Source of the DNA: Coniferiporia sulphurascens
Lineage: Eukaryota > Basidiomycota > Agaricomycetes > Hymenochaetales > Hymenochaetaceae
Reading direction: 5' to 3'
DNA length: 64,000 bases
Assembly (NCBI GenBank): GCA_002794785.1
Contig: NBBA01000009.1
Coordinates: 186,001-250,000 of the forward strand
A program made the translations under genes and the position numbers. Below, one piece after another: positions 10,211 to 22,819 of this stretch (position 1 is its first letter; every line of letters starts with the position of its first letter). The notes under the pieces are model-generated. The model saw nothing but the letters and a program-made list of their open reading frames with translations. It searched no databases and had not been told where the DNA came from.

Positions 10211-13200
10211 ATGAAGTTCAACGACGGGTTCTGGTTGCTCAAGCATGGCGTCAGACCCCACTACGCTCTGCAGGTCGTCCAAAGCTCCGCGGATGGAGAT
10301 GCATATAATTTGCAGGTGTCCACAAAGCCCGTTCGGCACCGTGGTGACACATTGGGTGGGCCGTTGCTCAGCATAAAGGTGCATTCGCCGACGGAGGGTG
10401 TAATTGGTGTCAAAATTGACCATTTTAAAGTGAGCCACGAATTAATAAACGCGACCGTATCGTACTCATACCACATAGCACTCCGACCCCACACCCGTCA
10501 TTCCCCTCTTCCCAGATGTAGCGGCTACCCCGAAGGTTGCACTTTCCGAAGCGGACCAAGTACTCAACCTAGCTACGGGCGATCTCCGAGTGGAAATTAC
10601 CTCCAACCCTTACACTCTTACCTTCAAATCCCCAAGTAAGACTCTGGTAGCCGCAGGATACAAGCATCAGGGCATATTTGACGTTCCGCATCATTGGACG
10701 CTAGGGTGTGTAGTTTGACTGGACTATCGACCCCGACTTTTCACTCATCGACACCCTTAGTTCCGCGACGAACACTACCTGTCTTACTAACGACCCGAGC
10801 TCAAACCCAAACCCAGGAAGACCGCCTCCGATAGTAAGGTATATCAACTCGGAGCTCACTATTTCCCCCGGTGAATTGTTTTACGGCTTCGGCGAGAGGT
10901 TCGGGGCGTTTGTAAAGAATGGTTAGTATGGTCTTACGTTTGTCCGAAAATTATGCCTCATATGAGTATTCCTAGGACAAAGCATTAGTGTATGGAACCA
11001 AGACGGCGGGACATCTAGTGAACAGGCATATAAATGCATTCCATTCTATATTTCCAATCGCGGCTATGGCATATTCATCAATCACCCGGGAGAAATCGAA
11101 GTTGAGGTCGGGAGCGAAAAGGCCAGCAGAGTCGGCGTGAGCGTGGCGGACTCGTCACTGGAGTGGTTCCTCGTCTATGGAGATACACCGTTACAGGTAC
11201 GCCGTCAAGTCAACGCAATCTGTCTTTCCATATTCACACGGACGTTCCAAGATCTTAGAGCGCTATACTCAGATGACTGGCAGACCTGCGTAGGAACATA
11301 ACGTCAGAGGAAATTGATTCCAGACTTAATTTTTGACCTTAACAGATTACCACCCACTTGGACATTTGGCTTGTGGCTCTCCACATCTTTCCTGACTGAC
11401 TATGACTCAAAGACCGTTTCAACTTTCCTGCGCGGCATGCGAGATCGGGAATGTCATGTTAGCGTATTTCACTTTGATTGCTTCTGGTGCGTCTGCCAGT
11501 CCCTGCGAGTGAAGTTTACCACCATCGTTTACGTTATCAAATAGGATGAAGCAATATGAATGGTACTTCCACTTCACAGGCTACCAAGCGCCAGCATTAA
11601 AATAATTGTCCCTAGGTGCTCATTCACGTTTGATCCGGACAATTTCCCTGACCCTGGGAAATACCTCTCCGAAATAAAAACTGAATACAGCGTAAAGGTC
11701 TGCGTGTGGAGTATGTGCTTGAAATGCTTCTTGTGGACTAGATGGATCTGATATCGCTCTTAGTCAACCCGTATATCTCACAGCTGTCACCCATTTTCAA
11801 AGAGGCAGTTAAAGGTGGCTTCTTAATCAAGCGCAAAGATGGGACACCGTGGCAGTGGGACCTTTGGCAACCCGGTCTGGGTATTTTGGACGTAACAAAC
11901 CCGAAAGCGCGAGACTGGTATACGGGGAAGCTGGAGGCCTTGTTAGATCTTGGTGTAGACTGCTTCAAAGTAAGTCACCATGCGATATAAGAGATTACTG
12001 CTTGCTTACCGTGTTACGACAGACAGACTTCGGGGAGCGCATTCCACATGCTGATGTGGTTTTCCATGATGGCTCGGACCCCAAACGTACCCACAACGCG
12101 TATTCCGTTCTGTATAATGAACTCGTTTTCAGCGTCCTCGAAAGGCGCTTCGGAAAGCATGAAGCAGTCGTCTTCGCACGTTCAGCGGCGACCGGAGGGC
12201 AGCGTTTTCCTGTTGTAGGACTTTCATTTCCATATATTTGTACCTTGAAGAGTTCAGTGTTTCTTTCTTAGCATTGGGGAGGGGACTGCGAATCAACCTA
12301 CGAAGCCATGGCAGAGGCCATTCGTGGAGCTCTGAGTCTGACTCTGTCTGGCTTCGGTTTCGCGTCCCATGATATTGGTGGATTCGAGGTGTGTATCTCC
12401 TTCAGTCTCACCGACTGCTCCTCATTCATATTTTCTGTAAGGGAACTCCGCCCTCCGACATCTACAGCCGTTGGGTTGCCTTTGGCCTGTTCTCCACCCA
12501 TTCTAGGCTTCATGGCTCGAACTCCTACAGGGTGCCGTGGTCTTACGGAGAGGAAGCCGCCAAAACCCTGGCAAAGTTTATTGAAACGAAGCACAGACTG
12601 ATGCCTTATATCTATGCTTATGTCAGTCCCAAAAATAACCTGAGACTCTCATCCCTTATCACTGAGACCTTCCTCAGGCCATTGAAGCACACCTAACAGG
12701 ACACCCGCTAATGCGTGCAATGTTACTGGAGTTTATTGAGGACCGAACGACACATTATCTGGATCAGCAATTCATGCTGGGTCCGTCACTGCTGGTTGCG
12801 CCATCCTTCGTCTCGGACACGGATTATTCAGAGTACTACTTACCAGCGGGTCGCTGGACTTCGTTTTATGACACTAAACGGGTAGTACAGGGTCCGATAT
12901 GGATCAAAGAGAAAGTACCGTTAGACAGCATTCCGATATGGGTGCGGCAAGGAAGCGTCATCCTCCTTGGCCCAGAAAAGACGGGAAGGCCAGACTACGA
13001 ACTCAACAAGGGTTTAGAAGTTAGACTGTATGAACTCGAGGACGATCAGGATGTGCAAGTAAACGTTCCAAGCGGAAAGGGCCCGGAAGTGGCAGGTACG
13101 GTAAGAGTCGAAATAAAGGGCGGCAATGTTTGCGTGTCTGTTGGGTCGGGACATGTGGAGTTGGACGCCGTGACGCTCTATTCAACAAGTTTAGAGGCTG

Positions 13201-13277
13201 AAAGCGGTAAAGGCAAGGCTACCAGAGTCGACAAGAATACAGCGGAGGTCAATTTTAAAGTGAGCAAGACGCGATGA
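10211..13277 (+). CDS. GH31 alpha-xylosidase (YicI-like)
   Basis: This glycoside hydrolase of family 31 most resembles bacterial and fungal alpha-xylosidases, which release xylose from xyloglucan fragments or isoprimeverose. It starts MKFNDGFWLLKHGVRPHYAL, typical of the group. About ten short introns interrupt it. The reading frame can be followed throughout: FYGFGERFGAFVKNG, LERYTQMTGRPALPPTWTFG, VSVFHFDCFWMKQYEW, VCVWINPYISQLSPIF, the nucleophile motif KTDFGERIP (Asp at 12026-12028) and the acid/base motif HWGGD (Asp at 12284-12286). After GFGFASHDIGGFEGTPPSD come the C-terminal beta domains, ending at 13277. Apparent in-frame stops all fall inside GT...AG introns, so I see no damage. There is no signal peptide, which suggests an intracellular enzyme acting on imported oligosaccharides. 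The specificity call is inferred from family resemblance. Confidence 0.9.
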
Positions 13278-14370
13278 ATGTCGCGGTGACCAAGGTCAGC
13301 CTATAGTGTAGCTGCGCATAATCGCTTTCATCAGCTGTACTTCTCCTTGACAGTTGTAAATGTAAAGTGGTACGAGTGCTTGGGCTTGATGTCAGGGGTT
13401 TGCCAATCCTGCAGCCGAGTTCAGGAAAAGCTGTTTGTAGCCTAGGGATCCTGGATGTTGACACTACTGTCCGACTCCGAAAGACGGGATTTCTCCGAAA
13501 ATAACGGCACAAGTTGCCCCAGTTACACTACATTTATAGTTTTCACTGTATGACGGAGAGCGAACAGCGCAGCTGCAGGTTTCCATGTGCTCATCTGCAA
13601 AAGGATTCAGAGGGGATTCTTGCCTGTATGCCTGTTGAGCAGAAGGTTGAATGTAGGCTCAAACGCTTAACTCGGGCGATCGTGAAATGTACCCAAACCT
13701 CCGGAAACCGACTTTTGAGGTCACCGCGAGAGACGTTATCGTGTTGACGGTATGTGTGTATATATGCGCCATGTATATCACCGTCCGCACCATGATACAT
13801 GGCACCAGACTTGACATCCATAACATACGGTACATATCGCCTTATTGAAGCAATATTAATGCTGCGTGGAAGTTTTACGCACAATGACTATGTTTGACTG
13901 CCGCGACTCTATGTCTCTAAATATTATTTGCATACCACCGGATCGCAGGGAATGTCAAACCACAACCACACTCCTGATTACCCCAGGATGCATAATCTGA
14001 AACACCTCAATGACTACTTCCGCTCGTATCCCCGTCATGGAATGACACGACTCTGTTCTATATCAGTCACATTTTCGGACGACGAGACCAGCAAACCCGA
14101 TCTACACCTATGGATCTCAGGCCGCGACTCGTAAACGACATCCGCACTGGATCTGTGGTTTGTCCGATTCCCATCCTCATTGAGCGGTAGTTTAATCAGT
14201 CGGGGCACCCTCAAGCTACGCCGGTAATCATTAGTAAGTATTAACCTTCCCAGTACATCTTCAGCTGAATCCAGCCGTGTATTCGCTAACACAACGAACG
14301 CGGACTCGTAAGCTCAGTGAACAAATCCGATTACTTGGCTTACAAATGGGATCGGCTATTCTGGGAATGG
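13278..14370. other. About 1.1 kb with no supported gene
   Basis: This stretch lies between the stop of the alpha-xylosidase and the last clear exon of the Zn2Cys6 regulator. Short open frames occur on both strands, for example 13514-13747 (+) and 14035-14292 (-). None shows a recognisable motif, a family resemblance or a consistent set of splice sites. The 14035-14292 minus-strand frame could be a last exon of the regulator. Otherwise I see only 3' flanking sequence. Confidence 0.5.
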
Positions 14371-16543
14371 TCAGGTCCCTTCGGCCTCGGGTCTTAATCT
14401 GCAGACCACACAGGGCAACGGGCTTGGCGGCAATCTCCAAGTGGGGTATAGTTGCCCAAAACCTGACAAAATCATCAGCTTGGTCGACGATGGGTCATCG
14501 AAAATGTCTGACGTCGAGAGGCTCATTAATAATCCCATAGACTTTCCCAAGTAACGTTGATTCGTTTCCTCGATTTGGTCCATGCTCATCGATAGGCCAT
14601 TAAAAGCACTATGTCTACTAGAACCCGCCAACAACAAAGCTCCTCTGGCGATGGAAATTGGTATGGAAGACGATGGAAGTCCCACTGCCAACCCCAGCCT
14701 TTGTTCTTGCAAGAAGCTGTAAACATCGACCACCGCCATAGCGGACTTGGCTTCGGGTGAGCCAATACGTATTGGCTAGATGAAGCTACTCACAGTCCAG
14801 GCTATATCAAGTCGTGGGGCTTCAGCAAGACTCTTGGGAGACTGTATCTTCCAAAAGAGGGATGGCAAGTGCAGAGCAACGACCATGCTATCAATTAAAG
14901 CATGTAGAAGGTAGAATATGAACTCTTCACGCAAGTAAGCAGCAAACGCGAAGTTATTTTTGTCAAATTTTAGCGAAGGTGGTAGTCCGCATCGGAGAGC
15001 CAATATGGTCTGCTGTAGTTGCCTTGATGCAAAAATGCAATGACGAAAGTCAGTCCTACCACACTCAGCTTTTAGTGAATCACATAAGTACCGCAGTCCT
15101 GTGTCGCGGAATGTTGAAGGAATGTCAGGTCTTTCCACATTTGATATTTCAATTAGACAAATCATTAAAGCAAAAATGCCCCTCAGTGCTTGATACATTG
15201 CAGAGCGTGACAAGGAGCCACAGGAACCAACTTCCGGGAGGGGCATGCTCGTCGAGCATTCGTTGACGCGCAGAAGACATCGCTTTCCCTTAGCTAGTAG
15301 GATTTGTTTATATTCCCATTTAGCCCATTCGCACTAAAACACGTACCGGTGCATGCCGCAATCTCTAGCCACGCTACTGACCAAAACGTCATGCGAAGTT
15401 GGTTTCTGGAAATCTCGGACGATTCCCTACAGATATTTTCTTCAGATCCGAGATCAAGCTCTATCGCAAGCGACGTAGCCAACTGGAATCAAGTGAGAGC
15501 CAAGGGTCTATAATCAATAATCGCCTACTGCTTGATTGTTTATCTTACACGGCTATATGTAAAGAAATCTATGGGATGAGGCTGTTCATCATATTCCGCA
15601 TCGATGGACTGTTTCGGACTCACTTTCAGATCTTCCTGAGCCATTTTCTACCCAAGCTATCAGAATTATTGCATGTAGACGCTCCAGTTTACTAGGAGAA
15701 GGGAATGTAAGCAGATCCTAGGCGCATTTAAGTGAAATGACATCGATTCACGGGAAACAATCACTTACCCTTGCTACATTTGAATAGACCTCACCAGAAA
15801 GATGTCTGGAGCCAGGAACGTGGTTAATTCGTTCGGAGAACCTGCCAATACGTAAACATGTAAGTCTAAGTCAAATTTAACAGTCAAAACAGACTCTTAA
15901 CCTGGCTGCATAAGCTGCGAAAGAGTTTGCGAGTAAGGGTGAGAGGGAGCCCTCGTGCGCTGCAGCAACGACTTTATCTGGCTCGAAAAATGGAAATATG
16001 CTCCCTGCATGGTCCAAGAAGACGTATATAAAATGTGCTAGCAAGCGAGGGTGAGGGTAATTTGGACGATAGTTATCGAAGAGTGGCGTGTTCTCGTCGA
16101 GAGTATCCCAGGGAACAAGCCTCTCAATATTCGTCGCGTAATGTAATATACCAGTAATATGATCTTCAGAAGGAGTAATACCTGCTTCAGGAGGAATGGC
16201 ACGACTTGTGGCAGACTTCGCAGAAGAATCTGTCGAACTGGTGGCTGGGGAGACCGTAAAACTTGCGATACCTCGTTTTGTACGAACACGATCGCGTTCG
16301 CCGAACACGCACGAATTGCCAGAGGACACACAGGCCTCACATTTACCATTGCTGTTTCCTGTAGTGCGGCACTTTATTTTTCTAGAGCGGCTGGCTATCA
16401 TTGTAGGCAGGAAATAGCCTGACTCTACAGGAGGCTCACCACGTGTCGCAGGAGGTAATCAGCCTTGAGCGCTTTCTCGGTTTGCTAGACTGAGAATCCG
16501 AATGCTCTTGGGGCTTTTCAAAAATAAATTGGATCTCGCTCAT
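14371..16543 (-). CDS. Fungal Zn2Cys6 transcription factor
   Basis: This gene encodes a Gal4-type binuclear zinc cluster regulator, expected to be nuclear. The start MSEIQFIFEKPQEHSDSQSS is at 16543. An intron splits the cluster, and joining the exons gives ITSCDTCRSRKIKCRTTG followed by CEACVSSGNSC, an exact CX2CX6CX9CX2CX6C pattern. A disordered linker follows. The fungal-specific transcription-factor middle homology region comes next: RPNYPHPRLLAHFIYVFLDH, RFSERINHVPGSRHLSGEVY, and MATSLAIELDLGSEENICRE with its WSVAWLEIAACTG continuation. Two further long exons cover about 15246-14776 and 14739-14371. The 3' end is uncertain, since a further exon could lie at 14292-14035. It sits next to the GH31 gene, so it may regulate sugar use, but that is only inferred from position. 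Confidence 0.85.
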
Positions 16544-17068
16544 TTGAGAGAAACGCAGAGTAGAATGGCTGGTTGAAGGCTGGAAGACAAAGAGGAAGAA
16601 TGAGGAAGTAGAGAAGAAAATGATAGTTTCGACCGTGGAAACTTGAAAGGTAGCAAGCACCTAATCAAGCTTTTCCTCTTACTATGAGCCTCCACTGCCT
16701 TGAAATAATTGTGGAGGGTCTACATGATACTAAGGACTCGATATGATATTATCACGCGGTTGAGTGGTGTACATGCAGCAATGATTAAAATGGAGTTCTC
16801 AGTGAAATCCAGTTAGTATGAGTTAACATTCGGCTCCTTTCTTCACAGCAAAGAACCGGAACATCTGCCTCGCCGAAACCTAATGCACGTAGCCAGAGCC
16901 ATTATTCTTAGTTTACATGGGTATTCTGAAAAGAGGAGCGATGTCTAAAGGAAGGGTGGTTGACTGAATAATATCATGTCTACTACTAGGAATAAATAAC
17001 CTCGCAAAATGCATCCAGTGGCAAGTCTGTCGTCGGCAGTAACTTCGATCCCTTCGTCTGACCGACAT
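16544..17068. promoter_or_regulatory. Divergent intergenic region between Zn2Cys6 factor and MCMBP
   Basis: About 0.5 kb separates two divergently transcribed genes and should hold both promoters and 5' leaders. It is AT-rich with no convincing open frame. I see no well-formed motif that I can assign to a named factor. Confidence 0.45.
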
Positions 17069-19247
17069 ATGGTCTCGTCAACTTTCGTCGACGCACTCGC
17101 ATCGCCGACTAATGCGCTCAGACGTTTATTTGAAAAGTCCTTATCGGAGGGCAACTTAATAGATTTTCCAAGAATTGTCTCCGAGCATTTTTCGTCCATC
17201 TTTGCTAACGGCGATGCGCTTGACCAGGCTAGCACGGCGACTAGTTTACGTTTAACTTGAGCAAGCTCATTAACAGCGTTTTCGTTACAGATACCTTCAT
17301 TGGATGCCGTTCATCCACCACATACTCATGCCCCTCTATCCTTGGTCAGATTCCGTGCTATGATCCAGGACACGTCATGCTCCCCCGAGATGTATCTTTC
17401 CTTGCTGGATGATCTTCAATGTGGGGGATGGGGCCTCGAAGATAGTTACGAGAGCATGAACTTAGGACAACTGGATCACACCAAGTTAAAGGAACGGAGC
17501 ATTCTTTGGGCGACCAATATCCCTGGAGAGAGCGATTGGTGTAGCAGAGGATGTTTCAGCTTAGTGCCAGCCAAAGTAGACAATTGCGACTCCGGTGTGG
17601 CGATATCTTAAAAAATGCGAACATGCTACTGACGAGCTGAACGGCCCTTAGCCGGCCCCGTAACCCGTGCAACGCAGGACATGGCTCACAAATACCCCAT
17701 CCCAGATTCGGAACACATTGTCATTCAGCTCAAGGTTTGTGTTCGCTTATACTAAACCGCATATCTTGATACAAAGCTTGGGACTCCCTTCACTTAGGTG
17801 TATGGCAATTCTGCGGAATCGCTGAGACCGACAGATATGTGTACGTTTGTCGGGATTTTGACCTTAGAGCCGTGCGTCGCATCAAAACCTTTGTAGCAGC
17901 TCCCTAAACAGATCTGCACAGGGCATGCTTTGAGGACATATCCGATAAGCAAGTGCCGACTTTGCATGTGTTATTTCACTGTCTACTCCCAGAGCCTGTC
18001 GAATTAAGCACCTTACCCCCACAAGTGGAGAATGCTCGAACCGTACGAGACGCGTTTGTAACATGGCTTTCTCGTGAAGCTCTTGGGGGGGACCGAGATG
18101 CGGCAGAATGGGTTCTCCTGATTTGCATACAACCCACGTGAGTTAGATTTCTTCACTGTAATAGGCGAATCGGAGTCACAGTTGTTTTTTTCGTTGCCAA
18201 TTGCCTTTATTTTCTTGTACAGCGAAGCACGAGGCCCAGCGTCTTCACTATCGATTTCATTGTCGAATTTTCCCCGGCCGACGACAAGCAAGGTCCCAAC
18301 TCTCTCGCATATTCTATCAGAAATATTACCGCTAAGCCTACTCCTTCCGCTGACTTTGGAATGCCTCAATGAAAGGGATTTTGAGCCGGAAAGTAGAGAT
18401 GAGGACCTACACTCAGGTATACTTCAAATTCCAAGAGGTAGCACGATTATAGCCACTGAAGTTGGCGTGAAGGAAGGTGAACTGTCAGAAAGAGGTAAAT
18501 GGCGTCGCACATATTCCGTTTCATTAAGTCTTCACATTCAATTACTTGGCAGGTCTTCAAAACGTACAGGCACTGAGGAACGTGGCAACGCTTCAGACCC
18601 TACGCTACAATTTTCCTTTCAGTTGTTATTCTTTTCCAACCGGCATTAGATTCATCACTGTGACCGATGGGAAAGGAAGTCTCTTTTTTGAAGTGCGTCG
18701 ATAAGGTTATTCTTTTGTTTTAGACTTTACCTTTTTATTTAGGCTAATATCGACATACCAATCCATCCTGATACGTCCTCGGACCTGTACAAAGCAAAAC
18801 AGATGATTCGCTGGCCTTCACTAGAAATGCTCGCAGCTTTTCGTGAGCTTATTGTGCGCTCGAGGACAGGAAAGGTCGTGGTTGATGATGCTTTATCGCA
18901 GGTACTTGCTAGCCCTAGCAGCCTTCTTTTCTCATGGGGATATGCAAACTAACGCACATCTAGCATATAAAGGAAACTTTTGTTCGGGACCGACAGTCGA
19001 ATAGATCAATAACTCCGGATGATCTCGTCCGGCAAATGTCAATTTCTAAGTAAGCATGCGACGTTCGCGTTATGTATCGCGCTAATAATTATTAACGATT
19101 TCAATCTTATTATGATCAAGATTCGTTGCGCTTTCGAGACAGGAGAGCACTTTGTCTGCGGATGCCTGGGCTTTCGCAAAAGAGCTCGACGCCCGACGTA
19201 AAGTTGCAGTCAACAACTTATCAATGTTGTCGTATCCTCCGAAGTAG
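17069..19247 (+). CDS. Mini-chromosome maintenance complex-binding protein (MCMBP)
   Basis: MCMBP binds MCM3-7 and acts in assembly, storage and unloading of the replicative helicase in the nucleus. I take the start at MVSSTFVDALASPTNALRRL (17069), where family similarity begins. An in-frame ATG at 17009 would add 20 residues. Family blocks in order are SLVRFRAMIQDTSCSPEMYL, KERSILWATNIPGESDWC, HIVIQLKVYGNSAESLRPTD, LGGDRDAAEWVLL, SGILQIPRGSTIIATE, and LRYNFPFSCYSFPTGI. The C-terminal region contains YKAKQMIRWPSLEMLAAFRE and ends near YPPK at 19247. There are several short introns and no disrupting change. The gene ends 43 bp from the end of the convergent phosphomutase gene. Confidence 0.9.
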
Positions 19248-19290
19248 CCCGACGGCTTAAGATCTTAACGTTATATGATATCAAAGACTA

Positions 19291-22200
19291 TTATAGCGGT
19301 TCCTGCAGCCCATTTTCTCCGGCCTCCATCCACACGTCGCGGAGCTCTGTGACGACACTTGGAAGAAGTCTCTCGATTTCATGAATGTCATTGCCGCTGC
19401 CTTCTAAATAAAATTTAATCTGTGGCTTGTTTAGCACAGTTTCTCAATAAGCTGTCAGTCGTATCCACCTTTGGTTCTGTTCCGCTCGTCCTACCAATTG
19501 TATTTCGTCAACAAGCGAACAAATTAATATAACGGAGAATATAATATGATAATTACCTTATAGTCAAAGTGATACTCAAATCGCTATTTTCTGAGCATGC
19601 TTTGAATTGAATCATGTGCCCAGTAGATAATGGCAGATGCACTAGTCTATATGTCGGCAAATTTGTGCTGTCGTAGCCTGTTGTTAAGTCCCTAACACTT
19701 GTTATCTTCAATCCTGCAATCGAACGGGGATAAGCGGGTTCGTGTTGTGGCTTGTCCTTGGTGTGTAAACTTTAGTTTAAAAATGCCAGCGCAGGAGGGA
19801 AGATAAACTTATTCCTGACCTTGTTGTAGGTCCTGAGCCTTGCAAAAATGCTGTTTATGACGGATTGGTCGTGGCAAATGAAGTAACTGTTCGCCGTCTA
19901 TTACCATAGGTATGAGAAAATGTAATCTCTAGAAGCGCTCAGCCTGACCTTAAAGTACCCATACCTGCCATACCACGATAAGCGTGATATACGGATGAAG
20001 GGAAAAATCAACGAACTTGTTATACAAATTTTGAAGGTACGACGAAATACTTGATCCATTCGCAGCAAGTTCAACTGCTAGTTCAGCAAAGCAAGCCTTG
20101 GGAGAGTCTTGTTTTGAACGAGGATGCAATTAATTTCAAAATCTCACTGTTGCGGAAATGCCATCCTTATCACGGATACTCGTTCCTATCATGAATCCTA
20201 TGGCTTCTTCGTAGCCAAAAGGCACGTCGTAGCCGTCCCTAGTCAATTGCTGGGCAGTATTTCCTATATACTTGAATCCTTCGAATTTCCGGTTTCAATC
20301 CGGAAATTAAAAAGACACGACTGAAAGATTTTAGAGGGCGTACCGGTCAAACACTCTACGAACTTGAATCCTTCCTTTAATGCCATGGCTTCAATCATTT
20401 TAGAGCTGACTGTTGAAGCGACCATCGCTAGCTTATCTGTATGGTGCATTAATATCTTGAAAAAGACAAACGTTCATAGACGATAGTTTCATACTCAAAG
20501 GCTTGCCCGATGCACGGAATATCTCCAAGCACCTCGCGGCAAAAATGGAGCCGAGCTGGTCTCCCGTGAATATAATCCATTTTCCATCGTGACTTGACTT
20601 CAAGTATCAGCACAGTATTCTGGTGTGAAAAGTAACGATTACCCTTTCTCCGCGGCTGAAAACCGATCAGCGTCCGGATCTTGTGCTAGCACATACGAGG
20701 CGTCAGTTTCATCCGCTTCCTTCAATGCCAAGTCCTGTCACACAGCATTAGGAATCGTACGTCAGTAAACATATTTTACTAACAAGAGCTCCTAAAGTAG
20801 GTTAGTGTCGATCTAGACCTAACGTGTAGCATCGCTTCAGGCTGACCTTTTTCTTCCGGGTTGGGAAAATTCACGGTCGGAAACTCAGGGTCCGGATCTC
20901 TCTGTGCCTTCACTGGCCAGAAAGGGGCAAGACCAAATGCCTCAAATGCTTGTAGGGCGTAGGTATGACCCACTCCGTGAAGCGAGGTATTAACAAATTT
21001 AAGTCTGCCAGCATGATTGCTCATGCTTTATAGTGGCGCCGCATCAGAAAGAGCGGAAATACAAGCGGATTTTCCGCAGTAGGACATACCGGGAGGTGCT
21101 GAGACTTGTGAGGGAAGTAAGGTAAGAGTGAACCATATCGTCAGTTACATCCATACAAAATGGTGATGATTCGATTTTTTCAGTGTCCCAAGCAGAGGAG
21201 GAAGGCTCAAGATTTTCTTCAATGGCTCTTGCAATACCTGCGTCATGCGGATTTATTATCTTTGTACGAATCCCTTCAGAAAAGCCACCATGGAAGGAAC
21301 AAAATGTAAAGGACTGACCTGTACTGCGTTATCCCAGTAGACCTTTCGGAGATCGTAAGAAAACGAGTGAAAGTCTAGAAGTTCAATCGCATATACCTTG
21401 TATCCATTATCTTGCTGTTAACGAGAATTGGAGAAATCGCACTAGCGAGGAAATGAAAGTTAAAATACAAACCTTCGGGTTATGACTCGCTAATGGTGTG
21501 GTCAGGATAGGTGATTGAGAACGCATTATTTCTAGGCGCACCAGTGATCATGACGCCGCATGCAGCTCCAAGTCTTGAAATACTGAAAGGCACTCTTCAA
21601 AGAGCATAAAAACATGTTTTTAAACGGACGATCGATTACACACGCACAACGGAGTATGGACGAGCCTGCGATGCAAATAGACCTTAAACCCAACGTTTAA
21701 AAATGCGGAAGCAACGAGTTCCGCCCACTCCTTGAATTCGTAGAAGTATGCCAACATGCCGCGATTTCAAACGACTTACCTTCGAGTGGTATCTATGGTC
21801 GTACCCAATGACAATACCTCTCTCTGCGGCCTGAGGAACTTCATGTAATGCATATGCGGCGAGACCCTTTGATAGAACAAATCGATATAGTTGGTCTTCG
21901 CGCTTTGGACAAAGTTCAAACCGCTGACCTGTGAAGTTTGGATAACCGTCAAGTCATTCATACGAGACCAGCCCGCCTCCATCCTACCCCGTAGACCTAT
22001 TCATACTCTATTTATCTATCTTTCGGTTTCAAAGAAGGGGAAAGTCATACCCGCGGTACCGAAGCCAATACGCTTCCTGTAGGTTCATGGAAGTTAGAAA
22101 GACCGGCCGTTGTCGCCGCTGGTGCTCAAAAAATCGCATAAGCCAATCAAAACACAGGATACCTCATACGCTTTTCCAATTCCTTCACATCTCCACTTGA

Positions 22201-22354
22201 GAGAAGGTCTTCGACCTCCTTGCGTGTGCGTTTGTTCTGGTGGAATATATCTCGATGTAAATAAAGCTGAAACGCTCACTAAAGGCGGGAGCATCTTTGA
22301 TACCTTATCCAGGCGCAACCACTCCTGAGTGAGTGTGAGGAGAGAGGGATCCAT
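19291..22354 (-). CDS. Phosphoglucomutase-2/phosphopentomutase (PGM2-type)
   Basis: This alpha-D-phosphohexomutase of the PGM2/yeast Pgm3 branch interconverts ribose-1-P and ribose-5-P, and also glucose phosphates, linking nucleoside salvage to the pentose phosphate pathway. The start is [17 protein letters not shown] at 22354. It is followed by [20 protein letters not shown] and the substrate-entry region [19 protein letters not shown]. The catalytic serine lies in GVMITASHNPK, which is restored cleanly across a GTGCGC...ATTAG intron near 21500. The Mg-loop side continues with [19 protein letters not shown]. The block [20 protein letters not shown] and [13 protein letters not shown], near 20990-20850, is diagnostic of PGM2. 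The C-terminus reads [20 protein letters not shown] and ends at 19291. The gene is intron-rich and appears intact. Confidence 0.9.
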
Positions 22355-22819
22355 TTCGCCTTGAGGGGATATTTCACTTTCGCGGACTCGGAGTAGCTGT
22401 TTAGCAAGTACCGTAAGAGGTTCAAGTTTAAAGAGGCAATCTTGATAATTGCCCTAAGCGTGCTTCCGCGGTATCTCCTTTTCAAGCTACGCCGAATTGT
22501 GTAGCAGTCTTTATCTAAAAAGTAATACAAGTACTGTAACCTATTTTGCGACCATTACAGTAATTATCTCGTCATCCCAATGCAAGACAATCTGATAACC
22601 TAGCGGTCTATTAATTACGATCATTTTATTCAACTTAAGTCATGACCAATTCAGATTTCTACTAATTTTTGCGACAAACTGCCCTCTACAATGTTCGCCC
22701 TTAACACTCCAATTCAAATATGTATCAATATTGCAATTAAATAGGGTTTGATTGTCAAAGCTACATTAAAAAAAGTATCTATGCCGCTTGCCTACTCACA
22801 GTCAGGATAGGTATGACGG
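22355..22819. other. AT-rich intergenic spacer
   Basis: This 465-bp spacer lies between the 5' end of the PGM2-type gene and the 3' end of tryptophan synthase, both on the minus strand. It should contain the mutase promoter and the tryptophan synthase terminator. I see no gene and no distinctive motif. Confidence 0.45.

Noticed and set aside
10500..12700. Apparent stops and frame changes in the GH31 gene, suggesting a pseudogene
   Set aside because: Every break falls within a plausible GT...AG intron of about 50-60 nt. The joined protein keeps both catalytic Asp motifs.
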